From Rahnella aquatilis CIP 78.65 = ATCC 33071 (GTDB lineage Bacteria > Pseudomonadota > Gammaproteobacteria > Enterobacterales > Enterobacteriaceae), in contig NC_016818.1 in the NCBI RefSeq assembly GCF_000241955.1, positions 3,906,001-3,970,000 of the forward strand: 64,000 bases of DNA. Reading direction: 5' to 3'. The position numbers were made by a program, and so were the translations under genes. This document shows, one piece after another, positions 26,664 through 34,824 of the stretch (position 1 is its first letter; every line of letters starts with the position of its first letter). The notes beneath the pieces are model-generated. The model searched no databases. It saw only the letters and a list, made by a program, of their open reading frames with translations, and was not told the DNA's origin.

Positions 26664-27110
26664 CTTCGCTCCTCCATTATTTCAGCCATCTGACTTACCC
26701 TCTTAATCTTTGCTGATGATTAAGCGTATCTGTTTTTATTATTTTCACCACAGGCAATAGGATTAATATTAAGTATTTTAGTTAAGATGAGACTGAACCC
26801 AAAAAAATGGGGGGTTATTAAGTAAAACTCAAAAACAACTTAATTGTCACTCAACACACAGGAAGCACGCAACAATCTGAAAATCAATGCTTTTTATGAT
26901 TAATTTGTGATATGTCTTTTTATCATCAACGTGATTATTGATGACAATAAAACCCGCCAAATTTCGCCATCCGAAAAACAACTATAAATTTTATAGTAGT
27001 CAATTTTATTTATCTCGCAATATGATTTGTCGGCTTTTAATTTCGGGTCAAATATATCCACCAGCAGCAACCGGCTGTTTATCTACTCATTCAAAATTTA
27101 GGAAAATACT
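26664..27110. promoter_or_regulatory. Divergent control region between the ToxR-like/muramidase operon and the GH18 chitinase
   Basis: About 450 bp, AT-rich, no gene. It includes a perfect 17-bp dyad ACTATAAATTTTATAGT at 26981-26997, 114 bp before the GH18 ATG. The stretch likely contains promoters for both directions and binding sites for the LysR and ToxR-like proteins. Confidence 0.5.
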
Positions 27111-29177
27111 ATGCCTACCAGCAAAATCATTAAGACCGATGAGTTAACCCAGTCCTCTTATACTCTGGACGGCTTTAATCCAGCCACAGAAACTGAAAAT
27201 TACAGCTATACGTCGGCACGTGTGACGAAACCGGTTTATAACAAATACAATACGGCGAATAAGCCAAAAGTATTTGGCTATTATACCGACTGGTCACAAT
27301 ATGATGGTCGTTTGCAAAATGCACAGGCAGGCAAAGAAGCCCGCGGCCGCGGTTTTGACCTCGCAAACATTCCACCTACGGCTTACGACAAAATCATCTT
27401 TGGTTTCGTTGGGATTGTTGGCGACCAGGGTGAAAAAGCCAATACCGTGGCCAATGCCGCACAACAACTGGGTAAAACCACCCATCAGGCGACGTTCCTG
27501 GATCCGTGGGGTGACTTTGGATCCTCCGTCAATAACAACCTTAACAATCCGGGCTGGGTGGAACTTTCTCCGGCCAGCGCGACGCAAGCCAATGTAAAAG
27601 GTCTGGTCGGTGGCTTACGTGACCTGCAAAAACGCGCGAAAGCAGTGGGTCATGATCTGGTGCTTTCGATGAGTATTGGTGGCTGGACGTTAAGTAACGG
27701 CTTCCACAATATGGCAAAAACCGCAGAAGGTCGTTCCATCTTTGCGAAAAGTGTTGCCAGTCTGTTCACCCGTTTCCCGATGTTCAGCGAAGTGGATATC
27801 GACTGGGAATACCCGGGCAATGCGGGTAACAACAACCCGTATGATGATAATGATGGTGCGAATTATGCGCTGCTGATTGCTGAAATCACTAAAGAGATGG
27901 CTGCCATCAAACGTTCTGATGTAAAAATCAGTATTGCCAGTTCCGCTGTGGTCGCCATTCTGGAAAAATCCAACGTTCCGGCCCTGCTTAAAGCCGGTCT
28001 GTATGGCGTTAACCTGATGACCTATGACTTCTTCGGTACGCCGTGGGCAGAAAAATTGTCGCATCACACCAACTTGCATGCACTGGTTGAAGGCGGCTGG
28101 GGCATTGACACCATCATTGATTATCTGCTGGCGAAAGGGTTCCCGGCTGACCGCATGAACGTCGGGTATGCCGCTTATTCACGTAACGCGCAAAATGCGG
28201 TGCTGGAAAGCTATTCTCCTTTAGAAGGTACCTATGCTCCTGTTGAAGGTAAAACCACCCTCGGTACCTTCGAAAGCGGCACCAGCGAATGGTATGACCT
28301 GGTGAATAACTATCTGGATCTGGAAAACCAAAGAGGCCGTAACGGCTTCGAGGTGTATACCGATCAGGTTGCCGATGCAGATTATCTGTATAACAAAACT
28401 ACCGGTATCTTTATGTCAATCGACACCCCGCGCTCCGTGCGTGCCAAAGGGCGTTATGTCATTGAAAGAGGGCTGGGTGCACTGTTCACCTGGACTATCG
28501 ATCAGGACAACGGTCTGCTGGTCAATGCGGCACGTGAAGGGCTGGGTTGCACCGTACAGAATCAGGTCATTGATATGTCACCGTTCTACTTTGAAGGGGT
28601 GAATATCGACGGTCAGGTACCGGATGATGAAGTGCCAGCAGAAACCAATACTGCGCCAACTGGCGACATTGAGTTGCAGGTATTCAGCGGTGCCAAAGTG
28701 CGACTGAGCGCGGCAGGCTCTGCCGATAAAGAGAACGATAAACTCACCTACAAATGGAGCGCACCCGCGGCTATTGCACTGTCCTCGTACAATGCAGTCA
28801 CCGCAGACTTCACGGCGCCGGAACTGGTCAGCCAGTCTGACTTCAACTTCACGCTGGTCGTCACCGATGAACAGGGTGAAAAATCGGTATCGAAAAGCAT
28901 CGTGGTAACAGTACTGGGTAACGCAGCCGTTGAGCCAGAGCCAACTCCGGAACCGACACCTGAGCCGACGCCTGAGCCAACTCCAGAACCTACGCCTGAA
29001 CCGACACCAACGCCTTCAGCGGGCAACTATGCCGCCTGGGATGCCAGCAAGGTGTACAACACCGGCGATAAAGTCAGCCTGAACGGTAAGGATTATATGG
29101 CCAACTACTGGACGCAGGGCAATGAGCCGGGCAAAGCAGAATTTACCGGCGAATGGTCACAGTGGAAGCAAATCTGA
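27111..29177 (+). CDS. GH18 chitinase with Ig-like and CBM5/12 domains, no Sec signal
   Basis: 688 residues. The GH18 barrel starts near residue 53 (KVFGYYTDWSQYDGR); SMSIGGW (187-192) and the catalytic DxDxE, D229-I-D-W-E233, are present, as is NLMTYDFFG. A PKD/Ig-like domain (about 512-600), a (PEPT)n linker (about 604-632), and a C-terminal CBM5/12 module (WDASKVYNTGDKVSLNGKDY, ANYWTQGNEPG) follow. There is no N-terminal signal peptide: the first 50 residues are polar. The ATG has AGGAAA upstream. Its release probably needs a non-Sec route, and the divergent muramidase operon is the obvious candidate. Its CBM is near identical in pattern to that of the GH19 enzyme. Confidence 0.93.
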   Translation: MPTSKIIKTDELTQSSYTLDGFNPATETENYSYTSARVTKPVYNKYNTANKPKVFGYYTDWSQYDGRLQNAQAGKEARGRGFDLANIPPTAYDKIIFGFVGIVGDQGEKANTVANAAQQLGKTTHQATFLDPWGDFGSSVNNNLNNPGWVELSPASATQANVKGLVGGLRDLQKRAKAVGHDLVLSMSIGGWTLSNGFHNMAKTAEGRSIFAKSVASLFTRFPMFSEVDIDWEYPGNAGNNNPYDDNDGANYALLIAEITKEMAAIKRSDVKISIASSAVVAILEKSNVPALLKAGLYGVNLMTYDFFGTPWAEKLSHHTNLHALVEGGWGIDTIIDYLLAKGFPADRMNVGYAAYSRNAQNAVLESYSPLEGTYAPVEGKTTLGTFESGTSEWYDLVNNYLDLENQRGRNGFEVYTDQVADADYLYNKTTGIFMSIDTPRSVRAKGRYVIERGLGALFTWTIDQDNGLLVNAAREGLGCTVQNQVIDMSPFYFEGVNIDGQVPDDEVPAETNTAPTGDIELQVFSGAKVRLSAAGSADKENDKLTYKWSAPAAIALSSYNAVTADFTAPELVSQSDFNFTLVVTDEQGEKSVSKSIVVTVLGNAAVEPEPTPEPTPEPTPEPTPEPTPEPTPTPSAGNYAAWDASKVYNTGDKVSLNGKDYMANYWTQGNEPGKAEFTGEWSQWKQI

Positions 29178-29224
29178 TTTATTTCTGACACGTTCAAACA
29201 CGTCAGAACACGCATAAAAAACTC

Positions 29225-29248
29225 ACGGGGCCTTGTGCCCCGTCTTTT
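29225..29248. terminator. Terminator between GH18 chitinase and lysR-type gene
   Basis: Stem ACGGGGC / GCCCCGT with a 5-nt loop, followed by CTTTTA on plus and GAGTTTTTT on minus; serves the convergent genes. Confidence 0.85.
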
Positions 29249-30149
29249 ATAGGGATGTGGCATCACCCAACACCTTTTTTTCGGTCAGGAAATCGATAAA
29301 TACCCGCACTTTCGGCAGCATATGGCGGCTGCTCGGCCAGACTACCGAAAATTTCCCACCTTCTTTCAGATACGCGGACAGTACCGAAATCAGTTCACCG
29401 GACGCCAGATATGGCCGCACGATAAACTCCGGCACATACGCCAGCCCCAGTCCCTGTACCGTCGCCTGTAAAATCGACTCCAGATTGTTACTGCTCAGTG
29501 CCAGCGGCAGTTCCGGCGGTGTCACGCTGGTCATCTCCCATTCCTGCCATTGTCCGTTGCCCGGAAAGCGGTAGCGCAGACAAGCGTGCTGATAAAGGTC
29601 GTCAGGCGTAAGCGGCGCAGGATGTCCGGTAAAATAATGTGGTGCGCCGACAATCGCAAACCGAAACGGCCCGAGGCGTCGCGACATCATCTGTGAACTG
29701 TTCAGTTCCCCGCTGCGGATGGCGATATCAAATCCTTCATCGATGACGTTCACCATACGGTCGCTAAAATCCAAATCCAGCTCGACGTCGGGATAACGCC
29801 GGCGAAATTCCGGCAGATGCGGCAGCAGCATGCGGTAACCGATGGCCGGTGCGGTGATGCGTAATTTGCCGCGCGGCGCGGCAGAAATCCGTACCAGTTC
29901 CTGCTCGGCGTCTTCCAGTTGCATCACGATATTCTGGCAGCGTTCGAAAAATAGCTGGCCTTCATCGGTCAGGCTGATGCGCCGTGTACTGCGGTTGAAC
30001 AGCCGTACACTGAGTTTTTCCTCAAGGCGTGCCACGCTTTTCCCGACCGCCGAAGCCGAAATGCCCATGCGCTCCGCCGCCGCCGCAAAACTCTGACTTT
30101 GCGCCGCGCGGACAAAGGCCAGCAGGCCGTTGAGATTTTCCATTTTCAC
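29247..30149 (-). CDS. LysR-family transcriptional regulator
   Basis: 300 residues: winged helix at residues 6-65 (LLAFVRAAQSQSFAAAAERMG, KSVARLEEKLSVRLFNRSTR) and substrate-binding domain with GKLRITAPAIGYRMLLPHLPEF, of the CrgA/DmlR-like group. It is divergent from a 14-TM MFS transporter gene, so it most likely controls that gene. Effector unknown. Confidence 0.9.
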   Translation of the reverse strand: MKMENLNGLLAFVRAAQSQSFAAAAERMGISASAVGKSVARLEEKLSVRLFNRSTRRISLTDEGQLFFERCQNIVMQLEDAEQELVRISAAPRGKLRITAPAIGYRMLLPHLPEFRRRYPDVELDLDFSDRMVNVIDEGFDIAIRSGELNSSQMMSRRLGPFRFAIVGAPHYFTGHPAPLTPDDLYQHACLRYRFPGNGQWQEWEMTSVTPPELPLALSSNNLESILQATVQGLGLAYVPEFIVRPYLASGELISVLSAYLKEGGKFSVVWPSSRHMLPKVRVFIDFLTEKKVLGDATSL

Positions 30150-30258
30150 CCCTGTTTATTCGAGCGATTTAGTCCGTAATCCTCGGACTTATAGCCTGTT
30201 TCCGCCATATTGCCGACATTTTATCATCATCGCTAACCATAACTCGTTGGGGAAACCA

Positions 30259-31779
30259 ATGCACTCATCAACTTCAACTTCAACTTCAACTTCAACAACA
30301 CCATCAACGGGCAACCTGCGCGTACTGTTTACCGTGTGTCTGGCAGGTGTGATTTTGCCGCTCAATTTTGTCAGCGGGGCGGTGGCAACCCCCGCCATTG
30401 CCCGTGAACTCGGTGGCAGCGCGCAGGCACTGAGCTGGATCACCAATTCGTTCATGCTCACATTCGGCTGTTTTCTGATGGCCGCAGGGGCGCTGGCCGA
30501 TGAACTGGGGCGCAAAAAAGTGTTCGTCAGCGGCGTTTCGCTGTTTGCGCTGTTGTCGTTACTCCAGGCTTTCAGCAGCAGTTTGCTGTGGATTGATTTA
30601 CTGCGCGCAGCGCAGGGCGTCGCCGCTGCCGGGGCACTGGCCGGCGGTGCGGCTGCTCTGGCTCAGGAATTCGATGGCGCAGCGCGTACCCGCGCATTCA
30701 GCCTGATGGGCAGCAGTTTTGGCGTCGGACTGGCCTTCGGCCCCTTTCTCGCGGGCGTGCTTATTGCAAACTTCGGCTGGCGTTCGGTATTTTTCTCCGC
30801 GACAGTGATTGCGGTTCTTTCCCTGATCACGGGTGCCGGAAAAATGCGTGAAACGTGCAATCCGCAGGCGGCCGGCATCGACTGGCCAGGCACCTTTTCC
30901 TTCACCGCCATGCTGGGGTTGCTGACCTGGGCGCTGATGGAAATTCCACAATCGGGACTGTCCAGCACGTTGGTGCTTGCTCAGCTGGGTGGCGCGGCGC
31001 TGTTACTGGCCGTATTTGTGGTCGTCGAATTGCGGGTGAAAAACCCGATGCTGGATTTATCCCTGTTCCGTTATATCCGTTTTATCGGTGTGCAGGCACT
31101 TCCGCTGGCGACCGGTTTCTGTTTCGTGGTGCTGCTGGTGGTGTTACCGATGCTGTTTATCGGCGTTTCAGGGCTGAGTGAGGAACGCGCCGGGCTGATG
31201 ATGATGGCGCTTTCTGTGCCGATGCTGATTGTACCGCTGCTGGCGGCATGGCTGACGCGCTGGATTTCAGCGGGCGTATTGTGCACCTCTGGATTAGTGA
31301 TTGCCGCTGCCGGTTTGGGCTGGCTCAGTCAGGCGGTGCTGGCGCAGGATGTCGCCGGTATGATTGCGCCGATGGCGATCATCGGCATCGGTACCGGTTT
31401 GCCGTGGGGGCTGATGGATGGATTGTCGGTGAGCGTGGTGCCGAAAGAACGTGCGGGTATGGCAACCGGTATTTTCAGCACCACGCGCGTGGCCGGAGAA
31501 GGCATCTCACTGGCCATTGTCGGCGCTATTTTGTCGACGTTAACCCATAACGCACTGGCGGCGCATTTTACCGGCGATACGGTCAGTTCAGGGGCAATCA
31601 GCCAGGCGGCGCAACGGCTGGCGACCGGTAATCTTTCCGTAACGCAGCAGCTTATTACGCAGGCCAGTACGGCGCAGCTTCAGCAGCTTTATGCCGCATC
31701 ACTGCATCCCTTACTGCTGTGTCTGATGGCGATTACGCTGTTCTCAGCGCTGGTGGTGATGCTGGCGCTGCGCGGTTGA
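30259..31779 (+). CDS. DHA2-family MFS drug/solute exporter
   Basis: 506-residue inner-membrane protein with about 14 membrane segments. MFS motif A, GALADELGRKKVF, lies after TM2 (about residues 77-89), and motif C-like GSSFGVGLAFGPFLAG in TM5 marks an exporter. The ATG at 30259 follows GGGGAAACCA; longer readings upstream cross the intergenic region and are unlikely. The first residues are (ST)n from a hexanucleotide repeat. Divergent LysR gene. Substrate unknown. Confidence 0.88.
   Translation: MHSSTSTSTSTSTTPSTGNLRVLFTVCLAGVILPLNFVSGAVATPAIARELGGSAQALSWITNSFMLTFGCFLMAAGALADELGRKKVFVSGVSLFALLSLLQAFSSSLLWIDLLRAAQGVAAAGALAGGAAALAQEFDGAARTRAFSLMGSSFGVGLAFGPFLAGVLIANFGWRSVFFSATVIAVLSLITGAGKMRETCNPQAAGIDWPGTFSFTAMLGLLTWALMEIPQSGLSSTLVLAQLGGAALLLAVFVVVELRVKNPMLDLSLFRYIRFIGVQALPLATGFCFVVLLVVLPMLFIGVSGLSEERAGLMMMALSVPMLIVPLLAAWLTRWISAGVLCTSGLVIAAAGLGWLSQAVLAQDVAGMIAPMAIIGIGTGLPWGLMDGLSVSVVPKERAGMATGIFSTTRVAGEGISLAIVGAILSTLTHNALAAHFTGDTVSSGAISQAAQRLATGNLSVTQQLITQASTAQLQQLYAASLHPLLLCLMAITLFSALVVMLALRG
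30273..30296 (+). repeat. Hexanucleotide tandem repeat (TTCAAC)4 at the start of the MFS gene
   Basis: Four perfect TTCAAC units, plus a partial copy before, right after the start codon; encodes Ser-Thr repeats. Unit length is a multiple of three so copy changes keep the frame. Confidence 0.9.
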
Positions 31780-31787
31780 GAAGGATA

Positions 31788-32267
31788 TTACAGCGCTTTC
31801 AGCGTCTTGACGGTAGCATCCACGTCAATTTCATCTTCGGTGAACACATAGGTGCTGTTCTGGAAAGTGGTGATCAGCAGCTTTTTCATGGTGCGCATCT
31901 CCGCTTTTTTCTCTTCTTCCTGCGGGCGGATACGGTTCATCAGCAACCCGACGGAAAGCACGGCGTTTTCTTTGTCGATTTTGGTTTCAGCAGGCACTTC
32001 TTCGTTAAACGCCAGGAAGGATTTGATGCTGGTGATTTTGATACGCTCACCGGCGATAAAGATGTATTTGCTTTCCGGCTCCACTTTCACCGCAAAGGCG
32101 GAAAGGCCTTTGTTGTTGGTGGTCGGCTCAAAGGTGACTACCGCATCTTTTTTAATCAGCTCAGGGTTTGCAACTTTAATCACGTGGAAATAACGGTTAT
32201 CGCCGTTTTCATCTTTGATAAAACCGAAACCTTTATCTTCAAACCAGGTTGTGATTACGCCGTTCAT
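31788..32267 (-). CDS. Cold-shock-domain protein with unknown C-terminal half
   Basis: 159 residues. The N-terminal ~68 residues form a cold-shock domain with RNP-1-like KGFGFIKDE and RNP-2-like YFHVIKV, where the usual VFVH is degenerate. The C-terminal part (residues 69-159) is charged, with a possible PH-like beta region (SKYIFIAGERIKITSIKSFLAF...TTFQNSTYVFTEDE), and has no family I recognise. Likely an RNA-binding protein in the cytoplasm. Convergent with the MFS gene, 8 bp apart. Confidence 0.75.
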   Translation of the reverse strand: MNGVITTWFEDKGFGFIKDENGDNRYFHVIKVANPELIKKDAVVTFEPTTNNKGLSAFAVKVEPESKYIFIAGERIKITSIKSFLAFNEEVPAETKIDKENAVLSVGLLMNRIRPQEEEKKAEMRTMKKLLITTFQNSTYVFTEDEIDVDATVKTLKAL

Positions 32268-32377
32268 CGCTTACCGCCTAAGTAATTATTTATTCAACAT
32301 GTCATTTTTTTGCAGGGCGGCAGTGTAAAGCAGAATGCGGACAAAGTCCTGTGCTTTACGGCCTGATCCCCACGCAA

Positions 32378-33031
32378 TTACGTCGCTTTACGGAACGTAA
32401 GATTAAACCGGTAAGATCCGGTCAGCGGATGCTCGCCTGCTTTAAGCGGCAATACGCCGTGATAACGCAGTCGCGACGGGCCACCCCACACCACAATATC
32501 GCCATGCATCAGCGGCACACGCTGCGTTTTATCACTGCGTTCCATGCCGCCAAACTGGAAAACAGCCGGTAAACCCAGCGAGACAGAGACGATCGGCTGG
32601 CCGAAGTCGTGCTCGTCTTTGTCCTGATGCAGGCTCATTTTCGCCCCCGGCTGATAGCGGTTGATCAGACAGGCATCCGGCGCGAAGCCTGCAAAACCCG
32701 CCTCCTCCGCCGCGCTGACGGCAAGCCGGCGAAATAACGCCGGCATCGGCGGCCATTGCTGATGACTTTCCGGCGAGGTGGACTGGTAGCGATAACCCGA
32801 CCGGTCCGTCACCCAGCCAACATCACCGCAATTGGTCATCGCCACCGACATCGCATAACCGCCCGGCGTGGCGCGATATTGAAAAGGCACCAGCCCGGCG
32901 ATCCGGTCAATCTCCGCGAGCAACGCCGCATCATCGGCCAGCGCCGCACCGCGCAATACCACCGCGCCCGGGCACAGTTCTTCGCGCCAGTTGGGGTGAA
33001 AATCGGGGTGATCAAACAGATCCAAATTCAT
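32378..33031 (-). CDS. alkB: DNA/RNA alkylation repair dioxygenase AlkB
   Basis: Fe(II)/2-oxoglutarate-dependent dioxygenase that removes alkyl groups from N1-methyladenine and N3-methylcytosine. 217 residues, as in E. coli (216). The iron ligands are H135-x-D137 (LHQDKDE) and H191 (RYHG), and R208 binds 2-oxoglutarate. The ATG at 33031 has GGAGG 6 bp upstream, better than the ATG at 33049. Here it stands alone and is not fused or coupled to ada. Confidence 0.95.
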   Translation of the reverse strand: MNLDLFDHPDFHPNWREELCPGAVVLRGAALADDAALLAEIDRIAGLVPFQYRATPGGYAMSVAMTNCGDVGWVTDRSGYRYQSTSPESHQQWPPMPALFRRLAVSAAEEAGFAGFAPDACLINRYQPGAKMSLHQDKDEHDFGQPIVSVSLGLPAVFQFGGMERSDKTQRVPLMHGDIVVWGGPSRLRYHGVLPLKAGEHPLTGSYRFNLTFRKAT

Positions 33032-33168
33032 ATCAGCCTCCGTGTTCACGCATCTGTTAAGTATAACAGCCGATTTGAGACTGAGGCAGATTGTCGGGAT
33101 GGATCGTTTCAGCTAAGGTTCATTAAGAGGCCGTAAGGTCATAAAGAACATCTTAAAAGGAGAATGAA

Positions 33169-33987
33169 ATGAGTCGGGAAATTAACAAAGACACGCAGTT
33201 GTGTATGTCCCTTTCCGGTCGTCCGGGCAATTTCGGTACCCGTTTTCATAACAGCCTTTATCAGGCCCTGGACCTGAACTTCGTCTACAAAGCGTTTTCC
33301 ACCCAGGACATCGAAGCCGCTGTGAAAGGCGTGCGCGCACTGGGCATTCGTGGCTGCGCGGTCTCGATGCCGTTCAAGGAAGCCTGCATTCCTTTTCTCG
33401 ATGAGCTGGATCCTTCCGCCACCGCCATTCAGTCGGTGAATACCATCGTCAACGATGACGGCTTCCTGCGCGCCTACAATACGGATTACATCGCAGTCGC
33501 CAAACTGCTCGACAGCCATCAGGTGCCGCGTGATGCCGTTTTCGCCCTGCGCGGCAGCGGCGGCATGGGCAAAGCCGTGGTTGCGGCCATTCGTGACGCC
33601 GGTTTCAAAACCGGCTATATCATTGCCCGTAACGAAGCCAATGGCCGTGCGCTGGCGGAAGAGTACGGTTATGAATGGAAAGCTGAGGTCGGCGATGTAG
33701 CCGTCGATATGGTAGTGAACGTCACGCCAGTCGGCATGGCCGGCGGACCGGAAGCAGAGGCTCTGGCCTTCGAACCGGCGGTCATCGACCGCGCCAGCAT
33801 CGTGTTTGACGTCGTCGCGCTGCCGGTAGAAACACCGCTGATCCGCTACGGTCGCGAACACGGCAAGAAAGTGATTACCGGCGCGGAAGTCGCCACATTA
33901 CAGGCCGTCGAGCAGTTTGTGCTGTATACCGGCGTTCGCCCTTCGGATGCACAAATCGACGCCGCAGCGGCACACGCACGCCGCTGA
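33169..33987 (+). CDS. Shikimate dehydrogenase-like protein (HI0607/SDH-L type)
   Basis: 272 residues of the AroE superfamily. K70 (SMPFKE) and D106 (NTDY) match the catalytic Lys-Asp pair of shikimate dehydrogenase, and GSGGMGKA (about 129-136) is the nucleotide-binding loop. The N-terminus is shortened and the substrate-binding serines differ (LCMSLSGRPG in place of the usual GxPIxHSxSP), as in the SDH-L/HI0607 subgroup, which has low shikimate activity. A good ribosome binding site (AAGGAG) precedes it. Monocistronic with its own terminator; the physiological substrate is uncertain. Confidence 0.88.
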   Translation: MSREINKDTQLCMSLSGRPGNFGTRFHNSLYQALDLNFVYKAFSTQDIEAAVKGVRALGIRGCAVSMPFKEACIPFLDELDPSATAIQSVNTIVNDDGFLRAYNTDYIAVAKLLDSHQVPRDAVFALRGSGGMGKAVVAAIRDAGFKTGYIIARNEANGRALAEEYGYEWKAEVGDVAVDMVVNVTPVGMAGGPEAEALAFEPAVIDRASIVFDVVALPVETPLIRYGREHGKKVITGAEVATLQAVEQFVLYTGVRPSDAQIDAAAAHARR

Positions 33988-34012
33988 TTCTGTCGATTCA
34001 CACAGCATAACG

Positions 34013-34042
34013 CCCTGACTTTCCCGGTCAGGGTATTTTTTT
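34013..34042 (+). terminator. Rho-independent terminator
   Basis: Stem CCCTGAC / GTCAGGG followed by TATTTTTTT, ending the shikimate dehydrogenase-like transcript. Confidence 0.9.
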
Positions 34043-34355
34043 CCCTGCTTACCTTCACAATTTCAGGCATTTCCCCTCCCATTTTTATTGCCGATATTTA
34101 TGCACATTTTTATGCATGTAAATTCATTAACATATAATGATCATTCATTGGCTAATAACATTCAGGTTACTTAATTTTGTTTATCGTTGTACCGCTATCA
34201 CAATACGCCGCTTATTCTGCTCAGAATATCATCGTTCACAATTATCTGAGGGATATCTTGTTTACATTTTCGTTGTTGCTTTATGCTTTTATTATTCACT
34301 TTATTGCGAATTTACTGCATAAAATATGAATAATAATTTGTGATAACCCCTTTTT
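34043..34355. other. AT-rich region upstream of the speFL promoter
   Basis: About 310 bp, no gene I can support. A 60-codon open frame at 34137-34322 has no ribosome binding site and an unlikely composition. Confidence 0.5.
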
Positions 34356-34371
34356 TGTGATTTTCATCACA
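34356..34371. promoter_or_regulatory. CRP site upstream of speFL-speF-potE
   Basis: TGTGA-TTTTCA-TCACA, a perfect match to the CRP core, about 65 bp upstream of the speFL ATG. With a -10-like TAAACT at 34392-34397, the site would be centred near -41.5, a class II activator position; the start point is inferred. Confidence 0.65.
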
Positions 34372-34433
34372 ATATAAACCTTTGCGGGCGCTAAACTTGC
34401 CGCGCTTATTCAACTTAATAAGGTCGATGGCAA

Positions 34434-34538
34434 ATGGAAAATAATAATCGAAAAATGGCACATATACGACGAACCACGCATCTTATGATGATGGCTCACC
34501 GCAGTTGTTTTAACTTCGCCTTCTTTAACTTCCGATAA
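34434..34538 (+). CDS. speFL: SpeFL ornithine-sensing leader (arrest) peptide
   Basis: A 34-residue leader peptide, too short for ordinary gene calling, that matches E. coli/Salmonella SpeFL in length and pattern: start MENN, the core HIRRTTH at residues 10-16, and an aromatic C-terminus (FNFAFFNFR). In E. coli the nascent peptide binds ornithine and stalls the ribosome near its stop codon. This prevents Rho-dependent termination and switches on speF. Its conservation here implies the same control of the following speF-potE genes. Confidence 0.93.
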   Translation: MENNNRKMAHIRRTTHLMMMAHRSCFNFAFFNFR

Positions 34539-34708
34539 CCTTCCCTCTTTACGTTTTTATTCCGTATTGCATCACGCCCCATGCCCTGAATTTTATATCG
34601 CCAACATGGCGATGGCATACTTTTGTCTTTCTTTTGCAAAGACTGAATCTGGCCTGACAACATAACGGATAATAACCCGACACAATTTCACAAAATGAAC
34701 CTGATACC

Positions 34709-34733
34709 CTGTAATATTCCTGAAATATTACAG
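34709..34733 (+). promoter_or_regulatory. Leader-mRNA hairpin upstream of speF
   Basis: Perfect 10-bp inverted repeat CTGTAATATT / AATATTACAG with a 5-nt loop, in the 286-nt region between speFL and speF. Probably part of the folded leader that hosts ornithine-dependent control. Confidence 0.55.
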
Positions 34734-34824
34734 CGGATTCGCACACTTTTATTTTGATGAAATATAACTTTCAGAAAGTGGAGACATTTTCTGCGGGACA
34801 ATATCGTCAAAAAAATGAGAAAAA

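Noticed and set aside
28920..29020. Repetitive DNA as a possible CRISPR or satellite
   Set aside because: It encodes the (PEPT)n linker of the GH18 chitinase; similar linkers occur in the GH19 and autotransporter genes.
34137..34322. 60-codon frame upstream of speFL
   Set aside because: No ribosome binding site; lies in the promoter-proximal AT-rich region and matches nothing known.
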